Source: Cycas panzhihuaensis (lineage: Eukaryota > Cycadophyta). Taken from it: a stretch of 64,000 nt of DNA. The translations under genes were made by a program, and so were the position numbers. Where the stretch lies: NCBI GenBank assembly GCA_023213395.1, contig CM041465.1:64053741-64117740 (forward strand). Direction: 5' to 3'. Below the pieces are notes generated by a model, which was given only the letters and a program-made list of their open reading frames with translations, was not told where the DNA came from and searched no databases. Positions 33,871 through 47,560 of the stretch are shown piece by piece. The stretch's first letter is position 1, and each line of letters opens with the position of its first letter.

Positions 33871-35300
33871 TTATAATATGTAGGCTCATCATCATTAGAA
33901 ACAAAAGTAATAGAAATAGAAGGGTTGCACCTATTAGGTGGATGACTGACTCATATAGATCTTCTAACAGTTGGTAGAGGAGTTTCCACATACTCTTATA
34001 AATCTACTATAGATTCATCTTCAGAAACCTCTTCTTGCTTTTCTATTTCTAAAGATGGATGGGTCTTAAGATTAACCTATTGATGCCCAACTTTCTACTT
34101 TTATTTTACTTCAACTTTTATACTGTCTAATTTTAGAAAAAGATATTCATCAAATATAATATTTCTGTTAATAATGGTTTTGTAGGTAGTAAGATCCCAC
34201 AACCTACATGCCTTCATACCATCTTTATCACCATAACCAACAAAGATACATCTCTTGGATTTTGGGTTTAACTTTGAATGTTGACTTTTATTAGTCAAGG
34301 CATAAGCATCTTAATAAAAAAAATTTAAATATAAATAGTCACATGGATGTCCAATCCATACCTCTTTAGGAATCTTACAGTCTATTGCAAGTGATGGTGA
34401 CTTGTTTACCAAATAACAAGTTATCTAAATAGCTTCTACCCATAAGCCATGCTCCACTCTTACATTACTTAGTATGCTTCTCACTCTTTCCAAGAGTGTC
34501 TTGTTCATGCTCTCAACTATGTCATTCTACTGTAGAGTATCGCTAGTGGTATTATACTTTTGATCATAACTTCTCTGTAGTAGTTTTCAAACTCCAAAGA
34601 TTTGAACTTATCTCTATTATCAATTCTTAAACATTTGATTAACCTACCAGTGCTCTTATCAACTAGAGGCATTAACTACTTAAACACACTAAAAACTTCA
34701 AATTTTCTTTTCAAAAAATATACCCATAACTTTCTAGAATAATCATCTATAAATATGATAAATTATAATAATCCTCTATAAGATATTGTAGGGGATAGTC
34801 CCCACACATCCAAATATACATAATCTAGAACACCTTTACTCATGTGACTCCCTACTTTAAACTTGAGTCTATACTCCCTTCCAAAAGTATAATGTTTATA
34901 AAAAGTCAAATCTAAAAGCTGTAAGTTAGGAAGCAACTTACGGTTCATCAACACCTTAAATCCTCTCTCACTCATGTGTCCAAGTCTCTAATGCTATAAG
35001 TGTGTTAGATCTTCTACAGTCTTTGATGTTGCAACTGCATAACTGACATCTATACTTCCCACCAAAATATAAAGGTTTTCTTTCTTTAAGACTTTCATAA
35101 TAACTAAGGTATCCTTTAACACCTTCAAGACTCCTTTATGACCTATATACTTATAATCACTAGAGTTTAGTTCACCTAAGAAAATCAAATTCCCTTTTAG
35201 ATCAAGTACATATCTAACTTTAGTTTATGTTCTTACTACACCATTGAATATTTTAATTCTGATACTACCAAAGCCCACTATCTTATAAGAAATTTCATTT
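33871..35300 (-). pseudogene. Copia 2 protease end, GAG-pre-integrase and integrase
   Basis: The minus strand shows a protease/pre-integrase stretch (34994-35188), then MSERGFKVLMNRKLLP, KGVLDYVYLDVWG in 34763-34975 (zinc-binding region and first Asp of the integrase core), and SKRCIFVGYGDKDG at about 34230-34270, the usual end of a Copia integrase (KCIFLGY). The middle of the core is broken by stops. Confidence 0.8.
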
Positions 35301-36217
35301 CTTATAAACACATTACCACCATCAAGAGGTTGCTACAATGAAATCTAACTCTTGTGTGGACACATGTGGTATAAAGAACCCAAATCCAATAACCAATCAT
35401 GATGATAATAGAAAACATTATAAGAAACCAAGACATCATCATCTATATCTTGATTCGACTCCACCTGATTATCATCTTTGGTAGGATCTTCCTTTTTCTT
35501 GAACTCCTTCTTTTTATAATAATTCTTCTTAATGTGACCTATCTTATTGTAGTGCCACCATCTAAGCTTACTATTCTTACCCTAAGACTTTAACCTTAAT
35601 GTGTCCCTGGAGATTTGTCCTCTCTTAATCATTCTACCACTTACTGTCATAACTTTTGGTATGGAGGTTTTAAAACTGGACTTCCTCCTTATCTCTTCCA
35701 TTAGTAAAGCACTCACAATAGAATCATAGTCTAATTCATTTGTAGTTCTAAAACTAATTGAGGTGACAATATTATCCCAAGATTCTGGTAATGAACATAA
35801 TAAGGTAATAGGCTTGTTCTCATCCTTAATCTTAACACTGATATTAGTTAACTGATAAATAAAAGCATTAAAATTATTTAAATGATCATGAATTTTTATA
35901 CCTTCTTTCATCCACAATAAGTACAATTATCTCTTCTAGTATATTCAATTCGTCATTAATTTAGAGATGTATAATCCTTCCAACTAGATCTATAATCTTA
36001 TTGTTGTCTTCTCCTCTACAATATTAAATAGAACTTTATCTACTAAGTACAATCATATTATGCTAAGAGTTATTTTATCTAGATCATCCCATTTATCATC
36101 ATCCATCCTTACAGGTTTTATTGATTTACCTTCTATAGTTCTATATAATCCCTATTATACGAAAATATCATATACTTTCATCTTCCATAACTTGAAGTTA
36201 TTCTTGCTATTAAATTT
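35301..36217 (-). pseudogene. Copia 2 gag, main part
   Basis: On the minus strand from 36217: NSKNNFKLWKMKVYD, then GKSIKPVRMDDDKWDDLD, then frame 35582-35926 with MKEGIKIHDHLNNFNA, LLCSLPESWDNIVTSI and ALLMEEIRRK, a typical UBN2-type Copia Gag. A zinc-knuckle remnant (GHIKK) lies near 35525-35550. The first 13 codons are displaced to 58375-58415 by the array insertion. Confidence 0.87.
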
Positions 36218-36530
36218 TGAAGGAAATATGGATCTAGTAAATAAATCACTCATATGTACACAATGGCAATGGAGAATGAAAAAGAGATGAAACAAGATAT
36301 AAAAGTAATCTTGGAGGTGAGAATAAATAATGACTCCCTCCTTGAGATTTTATCTTTTATTACTAAGAGCGAGCATTAGGGTTAAGATTTTCTTAACTAA
36401 TGACATAAATCTAAAATAGCATCTAAATGCACATAAAGTGCATTTTACTAATAGACTAATGCTAATGATATATATTCTAAGGCCACTTAATTAATCTACA
36501 TAAATGACCTTGATATATTAACCTTTTTTA
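36218..36530 (-). repeat. Array LTR a (outer 3' LTR)
   Basis: 313 bp, starting TGAAGGAA and ending TAACCTTTTTTA where other copies end TAACCTCTTTCA. It is followed by ATCCCCCT (polypurine tract on the minus strand). Confidence 0.87.
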
Positions 36531-37029
36531 ATCCCCCTATTAATGGTAGAAGGTCATTTTGAGAAAATTTATTCTATGAGGTATTTATTTAAGCCTCATT
36601 ATTATATTCAAATTCTAAATGACACTTTTGTAGGAAAACCCTCATGGAGAATAAAAACCCATAGACTTTCTAAGATCTATAGCCCCTTTTATAAATAAAT
36701 ATAGTTAAGGTGGCTCTTTGATGTAGCCTGATAGCTAAGTAACTTAAATGTGCAACTTAATTTATTGAATCTCCATATATCATTTGGTCATCCTGTATGC
36801 CCTTTTAGGTTTTCACAGATTCTGATTTTCTAAAACTAGTACAACCCTTATCCTTCCATGCCCACATGGAGTTTTCACAAATAGAATAGAGTAGAGACTT
36901 ACTCTTATTCTTCCACATCTATAAGTGGTTTTCATTAAGAGAATAGAGTATAATGATCATGCTGCCATCTTCTTTGATTAGTCAAAGATGGAGGCCCTAA
37001 GGCTAAGCTACATTTGGAACTATTTAAAC

Positions 37030-40000
37030 TTCATCTTTTACAGTGGCTTGCTGAAGATATTGTCCACTTGATCTACTATGGGGTAGTATTTCAGTTGAAT
37101 TATATCATTATGAACAAGTTCTCCAATACTGTAGACTTCTGTACTTATGTATTTAGTATGATCAGAAAATACATGATTTTTTGTCATGTAAATTATTGAT
37201 TGATTATCCACATGAAGGCTACTAGGATTTATTTGGGCGATATTCAATATTTCTAATAAATTTCTAAGTCATATCACCTCCTTGTTAGTCTCAGAAATAG
37301 TAATGTATTCAGCTTCAATAGTTAAATCAGCAACTATCTTCTTCCATCTAGATCTCCATGATATTGATGCTATATCAAGAAATATTATATACCTAGACAT
37401 AGATCTTCTTATATCTTTATCTCTTTCAAAGTCTAAGTCTGTGTCTATAGAAAAGCTTAAATTCATTATTAGGTTCATACAATAGACCAAATTTGTTGGT
37501 TGTCTTTAGCTATTTTAACACTTGAACTACAGCCTGGCAATGATTCTTCTTAGGATTTTTCATAAATCATGTAAGAATGCTGATAAAGTGTGCAATATCT
37601 GGCCTTGTATTGATAGTGTAGATGAGACTACCTACAAGTTTCTTATAGAGTATTATATTTACCTCCCTAATGTCACAATCAACTAAGATTTTGGTATTAG
37701 GGTTCATAGGTAAATTCATTGGTTAAGCATCTTCTAAATAAAACTTGGTTAGAAGATCGTTGATGTATTTTTCTTAGGAAAGGAAAATTTTTCTATTATT
37801 TTGTGTCTCTTCGATTCTTAAATAATATTTCATCAAACCTAGGTCAGACAATTCAAACATTTTTCTAATGTCTTTTTCCAGCTAGCTTATTACTTATTCA
37901 TTGTTACCTTTTACTAGCATGTCATCCACGAAGATCATGAGATAAGTGACTTTATCTTTTTGGCACTTGATGAACAATATTGTATTAATATCTTAGTAGT
38001 CACAAACCTCATATCCAAGTTACCTTATTCTTTCAGATAACTTGGCAAACCAGGCATGAGGGTCTTATTTAAGGTTATATAAGAACTTTTTGAGCCTGCG
38101 AACCTTATGCTCTTGACCTTCGATCTCATATCCTTCTGGTTGAGATATGAAAATTTCTTCTTCAAGATCTCCATTAAGAAACACGATCTTAATATCAAAT
38201 TGGTGGAATTTCCAACCCTATTGAGTAGCCAAGGCCATAAGAGTTCTAATTGTAGGCCACTTGGTTATAGGTGTAAAAACTTTAGTGTAGTTGATGCCTT
38301 CCCTTTATGTGAATCCTTTAGCTACCAACCTTGCCTTATGTTTTTCAAGGGTCCTATCTAATCTATATTTGTTTTTTAATACCCATTTACTTTGAACTAC
38401 CTTTCTACTAAGCGGTAGATCAATGAGCTCCCATGTACCATTTTTTTTTAGAGATTAGTATTCCTCATTCATTGCATTTCTTTAGACTATATGTTTTACA
38501 ACTTCTTGGTACGAGAGGGGCTTTTTATTAAGAGTAAGGTGCAGTGCTACTGGTTCAATCTTAGTATATAATGATTTCTGTATCATTGCTCTATGAGCAC
38601 TTCAAGTGCTAATTATGCCTATCTCATCTAGTTACATGTCCTTATTGAGTTGGTAGGCTTCTTGAGATCCTCGAGTTGGGAATGAGGTTCTTATTTCCTC
38701 AACTTCTTGGTTCTTATCTTATTCGTTAAAATGATAATTTTGTGAGGAGGATATTAATGTGCCTAAGGAAGATGGTCCTTTTACCATTATTTTGCCTTTG
38801 TGAACTAAAGGTAGGGAGGATTATTCTTCTATAATGGCTTTGCCTTTATCAACTCTATTATCTTCAAAGGATGGTGTTGAATGTGCACTCATCAGTTTAG
38901 AGTCACAACATATATCCTCTAAGGCTTTATTATCATCTTCTAATATTTGGAGTAATTTATGTCTATCTCGCCCCCCAAATTTTAGAATATGAATATCATA
39001 CTTAATAACATCATTATAGCAGTGTGAGGGTATTTTGGAATCTAGTCTAAGCAACAGATCCTATATCTCCATAAAAATGACATCTCTAGTAATGATGATT
39101 TTTTATTGTGAAGGTATAAAGACCTTATATCTTTTCTTATTCATGGGATATTTAACAAAGATACCTTTAAGTGCCCTTAGCTAGAGTTTATTTTGATCTG
39201 CATCTAGAATGCAGGCATAACATGTAGAGCCAAAAATTTTAAAGTAGTAAAAAATAGGAGTTTATCTTAACCATTTTTCATTAGGTAATTGTCCTTCCTT
39301 TGATGGGCTAATAAGATTGATCTAATAAATATCTATCCAAATGGCTTTGGCCCATAGGTAGACAGGTATATTTTTGTATACCAACATAGCTTGAGTCATG
39401 TTCATGATTATCCTATTCATATACTTAACAACTCTATTTTGTTATGAGGTACCTGCTACTGTTATCAAATGTTTGATGCCATTATCTCGAAGGTAGATTT
39501 TAAACTCATGTGAGGTATATTCACCACTATTATCAGTTTGAAGGCATTTGAGTTGATAACCTAACTCTTTTTCAGTGTAGGCTTTAAATTCTTTGAATAC
39601 ATGGAAGGCTTCATCTTTCTTGTATAGAAAAACTACCCATACTTTTCTAATAAAATCATGAATGAAAGAGATGTAATATAATTTTTACTTTAGTCAAGAA
39701 ATGGATGTTGGCCCACATAAATCAGAGTATACCAATTATAATGGATGCCTCAATTTCCACAGACTTTTAGGAAATGGTTGTCAATGAGATTTGGAAATGA
39801 TATAAGCTTCATATTTAAAGGGCTTAGAGGAGAACTTTGGAAAATTTAGAAAAGTGTTACAAAGATCTCTAAGTTTATTTATGTGAATATGACCCATGCG
39901 AGCATGCCAAAGAGCTTCTAGTGACAATATTAGGTGGGTCAAGATGGAGTTAAATATAAATTCTTCATCAACACAAGGGCTTTGGGCACAATGGGCTTCA

Positions 40001-40300
40001 GAAGATGGAGAGTCATTCAGTAGAAAGAGTTTACCAAAGAGATTCCCAATCAAGACCACTCGATTAGTTAGAGGGTGAATAACCTAGAGAGTCTAGTCAT
40101 TTACAATTACACTTAGATTAAATCTATGAGAGATAAGTGTGGATAATGAGAGTAGCTTTTGTTTGAGATTGGGCATATATTAGACATCAAGCAATGTAAA
40201 ATCTCTTCAGCTTAGGAGTTTTAGGCAAATGTTACTAATTCCTTCAATAGGTTATTGTGATTTATCAGCCATGTGAGAAACTCCTTAAAAATTTAAGTCA
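37030..40300 (-). pseudogene. Array unit B pol: integrase, RT, RNase H
   Basis: On the minus strand from 40300: protease/pre-integrase with LWHARMGHIHINKLRDL and a zinc-binding end FKYEAYIISKSH where Cys residues read Tyr (39781-40059). The integrase core follows to about 38800. The RT spans about 38480 to 37560, with KHKARLVAKGF, FHQFDIKIVFLNG and an intact FVDDMLV at about 37915-37935. RNase H extends to 37038 (VDNQSIIYMTKN, TKYISTEVYSI, DNIFSKPL). Stops, mostly TAG and TAA, interrupt all domains. Confidence 0.88.
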
Positions 40301-41554
40301 AATGTTTGATATAGACTGTGATTGTACATCATATGTTGAATTGCTCATGTATCCATGATCCACTGTCCATTGATTAAAGCCATACTATTTGTAATTCTAA
40401 TAGGGTTTGGCATTGGTGAAGGGAATTCGCAAGTGATATATCCACATCAAGCTTCAAAATATCTCTTTGGTTGGTCAATGGCATTTTATGCTAAAGACCC
40501 CTTAATTCTTTGAAAGTATACTTGTACAAAACCTACACCACTAAATGATTCTTCATAGGTTTCTTCAACATTATGAGCTTCATGTTTTGGTTGAAACTTG
40601 GCAAACTTATAAGTGGAAGTTCTACAATCTTTTACAAAGTGCCCTTTACAATTATATTGATTACATATAATAGTTTAATTACAAGTCCCTAGAGAGGTAC
40701 TAGTTTGGTTTGACTATCTTACTCTTTGTTGAGGTGGCCCTTAACCTTAAGACTATTGAGGATGTGACTAAGGGTTTGGTTAACCTTATGGATGATTTTC
40801 TATATTTCTTCCTCTTCCTATTGCTTGGTTATTTCCTCTACCATGAGAGGGACCTTGACTTTTTATGTAGCAAACTTCTTCTTCCACCTCAAAGGCTACA
40901 TTTGGAAGAGATTCAAAGTCTATAAAGTTGGTATCAAAGTTCTTATCAAATTCTATGAATTTCTTAGTAAGTGCTTCGAAGTTAAGTGTCTTTAATGTTC
41001 CACTAGATTGAAGACTTCCAAGCAAGTTTTTATAATCGAGAACATGTAGACATGATTGGATTAAGAATGCCCAAGTGATACATTAGGTCTTAAATTCTTT
41101 ATCAATTACCTATTTTATTAGTCGAAGGAGTCTCAAGAGCTCATCGCTTCTGTATTTTTAATTTATTCATTTTCACAATAAGAAGAACAAATTTTAAATC
41201 TGACTTGGTATCAAAGTTCTTCTTGAGAACTTCAAGGACCTTCCAAGCTATATCATGTTGCTCTTTATTAATCAAGTTATGTAAGGAGTGATCAGTAACC
41301 AATAGAACTCATGCATGAATCTTTTCATCATCTATCTCTCATTGTAGTTTGGATATAACATCTATAGGAGCTATTAGGGTGGATCCACCATAAGCATTTG
41401 TTGTAGATATTATAGGTATGATGGGTGTAGGCTAAAAGTGGGATCTCCAAAGGCCTTCATACTTTACAACATGTTTAACTTCAATGTACCATAAATCCTA
41501 ATTTTTTTTGCCTTTCAATATGTAGTTGACATTCTACTTGAATTGAGATGATAT
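40301..41554 (-). pseudogene. Array unit B gag
   Basis: It begins near 41554 with ISSQF, where the start codon reads ATA (ATG in unit C), then NVNYILKGKKN and WYIEVKH. The C-terminal frame 40786-41025 reads NFEALTKKFIEFDKNFDTNF and ends in a GRGNN/GRGR stretch. A zinc knuckle follows at about 40620-40665 as CNQYNCKGHFVKDC, in which the second Cys reads Tyr. Confidence 0.8.
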
Positions 41555-43495
41555 GATGATGATGATGAAGTAGAAGAGATGATAGAAGTATGTGCCACTG
41601 ATATGTATGGCTAGTACACCTAGCGTAGTAGGGATATGGAAATGAATGCTATGATGAGAAACAAGCAATGGCTAAGTATTTTTGAATAACTATGAAAAAT
41701 GAGTATAAGCAATGATGCAAGAATGAGACGTAATGCAGAGCTAACAAAGAGTGATGATGTGTCATGCCACTAACCTTTAACTTATGTCCAAACGTAGGTG
41801 AGGTTTTGATACCTAAGGCTTCTAATATACGATTAGGGCCTTCACCCACAATACTCGCACCTACACTTAGTGATAGAATCGAATTCGTAATGGAGCCCAA
41901 GTACTCCTAATCCTCACCCAATTTACTAGTGAGTAGCTATATACGTCCTCTAAAGAGTCAAATAGTACATGCGTATGCCATGGGTATGACAGAATTTAGT
42001 GCAGGTTAATTTTAATCTTGCATTAAAGTTTTTTATTTTCTAAAGTGGTTATCAAGATTATCCCTGATTGGAGGCCGTAGGTATGGATAACCTATCTCTC
42101 TACCACTATTTTGGTTAAGACCAGACCCAGTATGAAACTCACACCTCTCTTAGGGCCTAGACTTCAGCCAACCATGGTTTATTTCAACTAAGGTAAGTAT
42201 ACACATAAATCAAGAACTGATGGTATAAATCATATGGATGAGATTTAATTTAGGAATAATACAAGTTATTTACGAATAATTAAAAAATGAAATAGAAAGT
42301 TGCTAAATGTGATTACTTACTTTTTGTGCTTGTTTTGCGATTATTGCTATTTTATATGATGTTTAATGCTATGTATGTAAATAGAAAAATCATGTTAGAT
42401 TTAGCAGAGGAACCATATATTATTTCTAATATAAGGATTCCCTTATTTTAGTACAATGTTTCCAAATATATTTTTAGAAATTTCAAAATAAAAGCCATAA
42501 AGGAATAAAAAATGAATAAATTTTCCACTCAAATACTAATTTTTCTAAATCTAGATGTATGTTATTTTATCCTATTTTGTGATTTTTTCATAAAATTTAT
42601 AAATAATGATAAATGAGAAAAAAATTCTAAAAATTACAAATATGAAGGCCTAAATGATGGAATCTAAATTTATGGAAAAAGAAAAAAGTGTTCATAATGT
42701 TGTTTCTGATAGGGTAGTAATGTAAGATTTCTTAAAAGGCATAAAAAATATTTTGCTTGAAAAAAGTACAAAAGCATAATATTACCAGATCTACTATCTC
42801 ATAATCTAAACTTCAATATGTAAAATGTTATATATTTTCATATACATCAAATTTTCCTCATACACCATCTCTGAAATCAGCTAAAAGACTACTCAAAATA
42901 CCCTCGCAATGTCCTTTGTGGGGTTGAGTAGGCAAATTTAGCATTCATGAGAAAACTGCATAGATCTCACTAACTGGTGGATAAAATTTAATGAAATTTA
43001 TCTTAAAATAATTATAAGATGAAAATCTACCAGATCCATCAAAAACACTTTTAGATTTTTAGCTTATGTTTAAATGATTTCATTAGGAAAATTATTTGAA
43101 GTCACTTATTGGCAAATTTTAACCTTTTATCTCAGCCAAAACTTACTATTACAGGCTAAATTTGAAGTTACTCTAGAAGGAAAAAATGATCCTCTTAGCA
43201 AGGAAACCTTGTATGCCAAATTTCATCAAAATTTTAAGATGATCAAAATTTTTATAAAATTTAAGGACTTTAATGCTTTTGGGATTGTTCTGGCAACTAA
43301 ACAGCTTTAAAAACCTATATTTTTCACCTCTAAAATTCTATACGCATAGAGAAAGTAACAACATGCAAATTAACATAATTTTAAGCTCTCAAAATATTGA
43401 AAATAATGAGTGCACTCTCAATACTTCACATTAAAGGTGAAGGAGAGGCAAAATGACTCCATGCAAGTGGAATGGAGTGAATAGATCTCCTTCTA
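41555..43495 (-). other. Array unit B leader
   Basis: About 1.9 kb between gag and primer binding site, without a supported ORF. It is repeated in units C (48826-50761) and D (about 53430-58047 without the LINE), and in part at 2395-3574. Confidence 0.75.
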
Positions 43496-43507
43496 GCTCT
43501 GATACCA
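43496..43507 (-). promoter_or_regulatory. Primer binding site of array unit B
   Basis: The plus strand GCTCTGATACCA is complementary to TGGTATCAGAGC, the tRNA-iMet site, two bases from LTR b. Confidence 0.9.
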
Positions 43508-43509
43508 CA

Positions 43510-43822
43510 TGAATGAAGGATGGATCTAGGGAATAAATCACTCACATACACATAATAGAAATGGATAATGAAAAAGAGATTAAACAAAAAATAAAAGCAA
43601 GCTTGGAGGTAAGAATGAATAAGAACTCCCTCCTTGAGATTTCATCTTTTATTACTAAGGTTGAGCATTAGGGTTAGGATTTTCTCACCTAATGATATGA
43701 ACTAAAAATTATATCTAAATTCATATAAATTATATTTCACTAAGAGACTAATCCTAATAATATATATCCTAAAGTTGCTTAATTAATCTACACAAATGAC
43801 CTTAATATATTAACCTCTTTCA
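43510..43822 (-). repeat. Array LTR b (shared by units B and C)
   Basis: 313 bp from TGAATGAAGG to TAACCTCTTTCA. It is the 5' LTR of unit B (primer binding site on the left) and the 3' LTR of unit C (ATCTTCTCC, a polypurine tract on the minus strand, on the right). Confidence 0.88.
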
Positions 43823-44319
43823 ATCTTCTCCTTAATGGAGAAGGTCATTTTGAGAAAGTCTATTATATGAGGTCTTCATTTAATCCTTATTATTATATTA
43901 AAATTCTAAATGACACTTTTATGAGAAAACCCTCATGGGGAATAAAAACGTATGGATCTTTTAAGATCTATAGCCCCTTTTATATATTAAAATAGCTAAG
44001 GTAGCTCTTTGATGTAGACTGATAGCCAAGTAGCTTAAATGTGTAACTTAATCTGCTAAGTCTCTATGTACCATTTGGTCATCCTCTATGTCCTTTCAGG
44101 TTTTCATAAGTTCTGATTTTCTAAAACTAGTACGACCCTTATCCCCTCATGCCCATATGGGGTTTCACAAATAGGATAGAGCAGAGACTTACTCTTATTC
44201 TTCCACATCCATAAAGGTTTTTACGAAGATAATAGAGTATGATGATCCTATTACCATCTTCTTTAATCAGTCAAAGATTGAGGCACTAAGGCTTAACTAC
44301 CTTCAAAACTGTTCAAACT

Positions 44320-47300
44320 TCATCTTTTATAATGGTTTGGTGAAGATATCAACCACTTGATAAATTGTGGGATAGTATTCCAATTGAATTATACTATCAT
44401 GAATAAGTTCTCTAATCCTATGGATTTTTGTATTTATGTTTAGTACGATTGTCAAATATAAGATATTTTTCCATGTAGATTACTGATTAATTATTAACAT
44501 GAAGGTCAGTAAGACTTGTTTGGGTGATGTTCAATAGTTCCAAAACTTTTCTAATCCATATCACTTCCTTGCTAGTCTCAGAAGTAGCAATGTATTCAGC
44601 TTGAGTAGTTAAATCAACAACTGTCTTCTGTCGTCTAGATCTCCATGATATTAATGTTATTCTAAGAAATGTTCAATACCCAGATGTATATCTTCTTATA
44701 TCTTTATCTCCTACAAAGTCTGAGTCTGTGTATATAGAAAGTTTATATTCATTATTAGGTTCATATAATAGACTAAATTTACTAGTTGTCTTTAAGTATT
44801 TTAACACTTGAACTATAGCCTGTAAGTGATTCTGCTTAGGATTTCTTATGAATCATGCAAGAATACTGATAAAGTGTCTAATATTTGGCCTTGTATTAAT
44901 AGTGTAGATTAGACTACCTATAAGTTTCCTATAGAATATTGTGTCTACCTTCCTAATGTTACCATCAACTAAGAGTTTGGTATTAGGGTCCATAGGTAAA
45001 GCCACTGGTCGAGCATCTTGTAACTTAAACTTAGTTAGAAGATCGTTGATGTATTTTTATTGAGAGAGGAAAAAAATTCCATTATTTTATATTACTTTAA
45101 TTCCCAAATAATATTTTATCAAACATAGGTCAGATAATTCAAACATTTTTCTAAAGTCCTTTTTTAGCTAGCTTATTGCCTATTCACTGTTACTCGTTAC
45201 TAGCATATCATCCATAAAGATCATGAGATAAGTGACTTTATCTTTTTGGTGCTTGATGAATAATGTTGCATCAATATCTTAATAGTTATAAATCTTATAT
45301 CCAAGTTACCTCATTCTTTTAGACAACTTGGCAAACTGAGCACGAAGGGCTTATTTAAGGCTGTATAAGGACTCTCTAAGCTTGTAAATCTTATGCTCTT
45401 GACCTTCAATCTCATATCCTTCTAGATGACCCATATAAATTTCTTCTTCAAGATCTTCATTGAGAAACACGATCTTAATATTGATTTGGTGGATTTTCCA
45501 ACCCTATTGAGAGTCCAAGGCCATAAGAGTTCTAATTGTAAGCTACTGTAGGTGCAAAGACTTAAGTGTAGTTAATGCCTTCACTTTGTATGAATCCTTT
45601 AGCTACCAACCTTGCCTTATATTTTTTAAGGGTACCATCTAATCTATATTTATTTTTTAACACTCATTTATTTTGAACTACCTTTTTACTAAGTGGTAGA
45701 TCAATGAGCTCCCATGTACCATTTTTTATGAGAGATTGGTATTCTTCATTCATTGCATTTCTCCAGACTATATGTTTTATAACTTCTTAGTATGAGAGGG
45801 GCTCTTCATTAAGAGTAAGGTGCAGTTCTACTAGTTCAAGCTTAGTATATAATATTTTTTGTATCATTGCTCTATAGGCACTTCAAGTTTGAATTTTACC
45901 CACCTCATCTGGTTGTATGTCCTTATTGAGTTGGCAAGCTTCTTGAGATCCTCAAGTTAGGAATGACGTTCTCATTTCCTCAACTTCTTGGTTCCCATCT
46001 TATTCATTAAAATGGTCATTTTATGAGGAGGATGTTGATTCACTTAAGGAAGATTGTCCTTCTACCATTATTTTATCTTTGTTAACTAAAGGTGGAGAGG
46101 ATGCTTATTCTATAATCGCTTTGCCTTTACCAACTCTACTATCTTCAAAAGATGGTGTTGGATGTGAACTCATTAGTTCAGAGTCACAACTTATATTCTC
46201 TAAGGCTCTATTGTTAGCTTCTAATATTTGGAGTAATTTATGTCTGTCCCACATCCTAAATTTTTGGAATCTAAACATCATACTTCATAACATCATTATA
46301 GTAGTGTGAAGGTATTTTGGAGTCAAGTTTAAGCAACTGATCATCTGTCTCTATAAAAATGACATCTTTAATAACAATGGTTTTTTATTGTGAAGGTATA
46401 AATACCTTATACCCTTTCTTATCCATAGGGTATCCAACAAAGATGCCTTTAAGTACCCTTGGCTAGAGTTTATTTTGATCTATATCCAGAAAATGGGTAT
46501 AGTATGTAGAGCCAAAAATTTTAAAGTAGTGAACAATAGGAGCTTGTCTTAAGCACTTTTCATTAGGTGATTGTCCTTCCTTTGATGGGCTAACAACATT
46601 GATAAAATAAATAACTGTCCAAATGGCTTTGGCCTATAGGTAGGTAGGTACATTTTTATATACTAACATAGCTTGAGCCATGTTCATGATTGTCTTGTTC
46701 ATGCATTCAGTAACTCCATTTTATTGTGGGGTACCTACTACTGTTGTTAGATGTTTGATGCCATTATCTCAAAGGTAGATTTCAAACTCATGTGAGGTAT
46801 ATTCACCACTATTATTAGTTTGAAGACATTTGAGTTGATAACCTAATTCTTTTTCAGTGCAAGCTTTAAATTATTTGAATATATGAAAGGCTTCATCTTT
46901 CTTATCTAAAGAAGCTACCCATACTTTTCTAGTGAAATCATCAATGAAAGAGATGTAATATATCTTTCCTTTAGTGAAGGAATAAGCATTGGTCCACACA
47001 GATTAGAGTATATCAATTGTAATAGATGGCTCAATTTTCACTGACTTTTGGAAAAGGGCTATCGATGAGATTTGACAATGATAGAAGCTTCATATTTAAA
47101 GGGCTTAGATGAGAACTTTAGAAGATTTAGTAGAGTGTTACAAAGATCCCTAAGTCTATCAATGTGAATGTGGCCCATGTAAGTATGCCAAAGAGCTTCT
47201 GGTGACAACGTTGGGTCGGTCAAGATGGAGTTAAATATAAATTCTTCATCAGCACAAGGGCTTTGGGCACAATAGGCTTCAGAAGATGGAGAACTATTTA

Positions 47301-47560
47301 ATAGAAAGAGTTTGCCAGAGAGATATCTAGTCAAGACCACTTGATTAGTTAGAGGGTGAATAACTTGGAGCATTTGTTCATTTGCAGTTACACTCAGATT
47401 AAATCCATAAGAGACAAGTGTAGATAATGAGGGTAGTTTTTTTTTTAGATTGGGTATATATAAGACATCGAGCAATGTAAAATCTCTTAAGCTTAGGAGT
47501 TTGAGGCAAATGTTACTAATTTCTTCAATAGGTTGTTGTGATTTATCAGCCATGTGAGAA
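44320..47560 (-). pseudogene. Array unit C pol: integrase, RT, RNase H
   Basis: Colinear with unit B. The longest open piece (47059-47553, 164 codons) covers the protease end and GAG-pre-integrase: SLSTLVSYGFNLSV, SPEALWHTYMGHIHIDRL and FKYEASIIVKSHR. The RT spans about 45790 to 44800 and reads FMDDM at about 45205-45220 in place of FVDDM. RNase H spans about 44790 to 44320. Stops interrupt all domains. Confidence 0.87.

Noticed and set aside
40710-40995. Plus-strand hydrophobic ORFs (also at 47982-48312 and 52586-52862)
   Set aside because: Repeated because they lie antisense to the same gag segment in three array units; the minus strand carries the Gag C-terminus.
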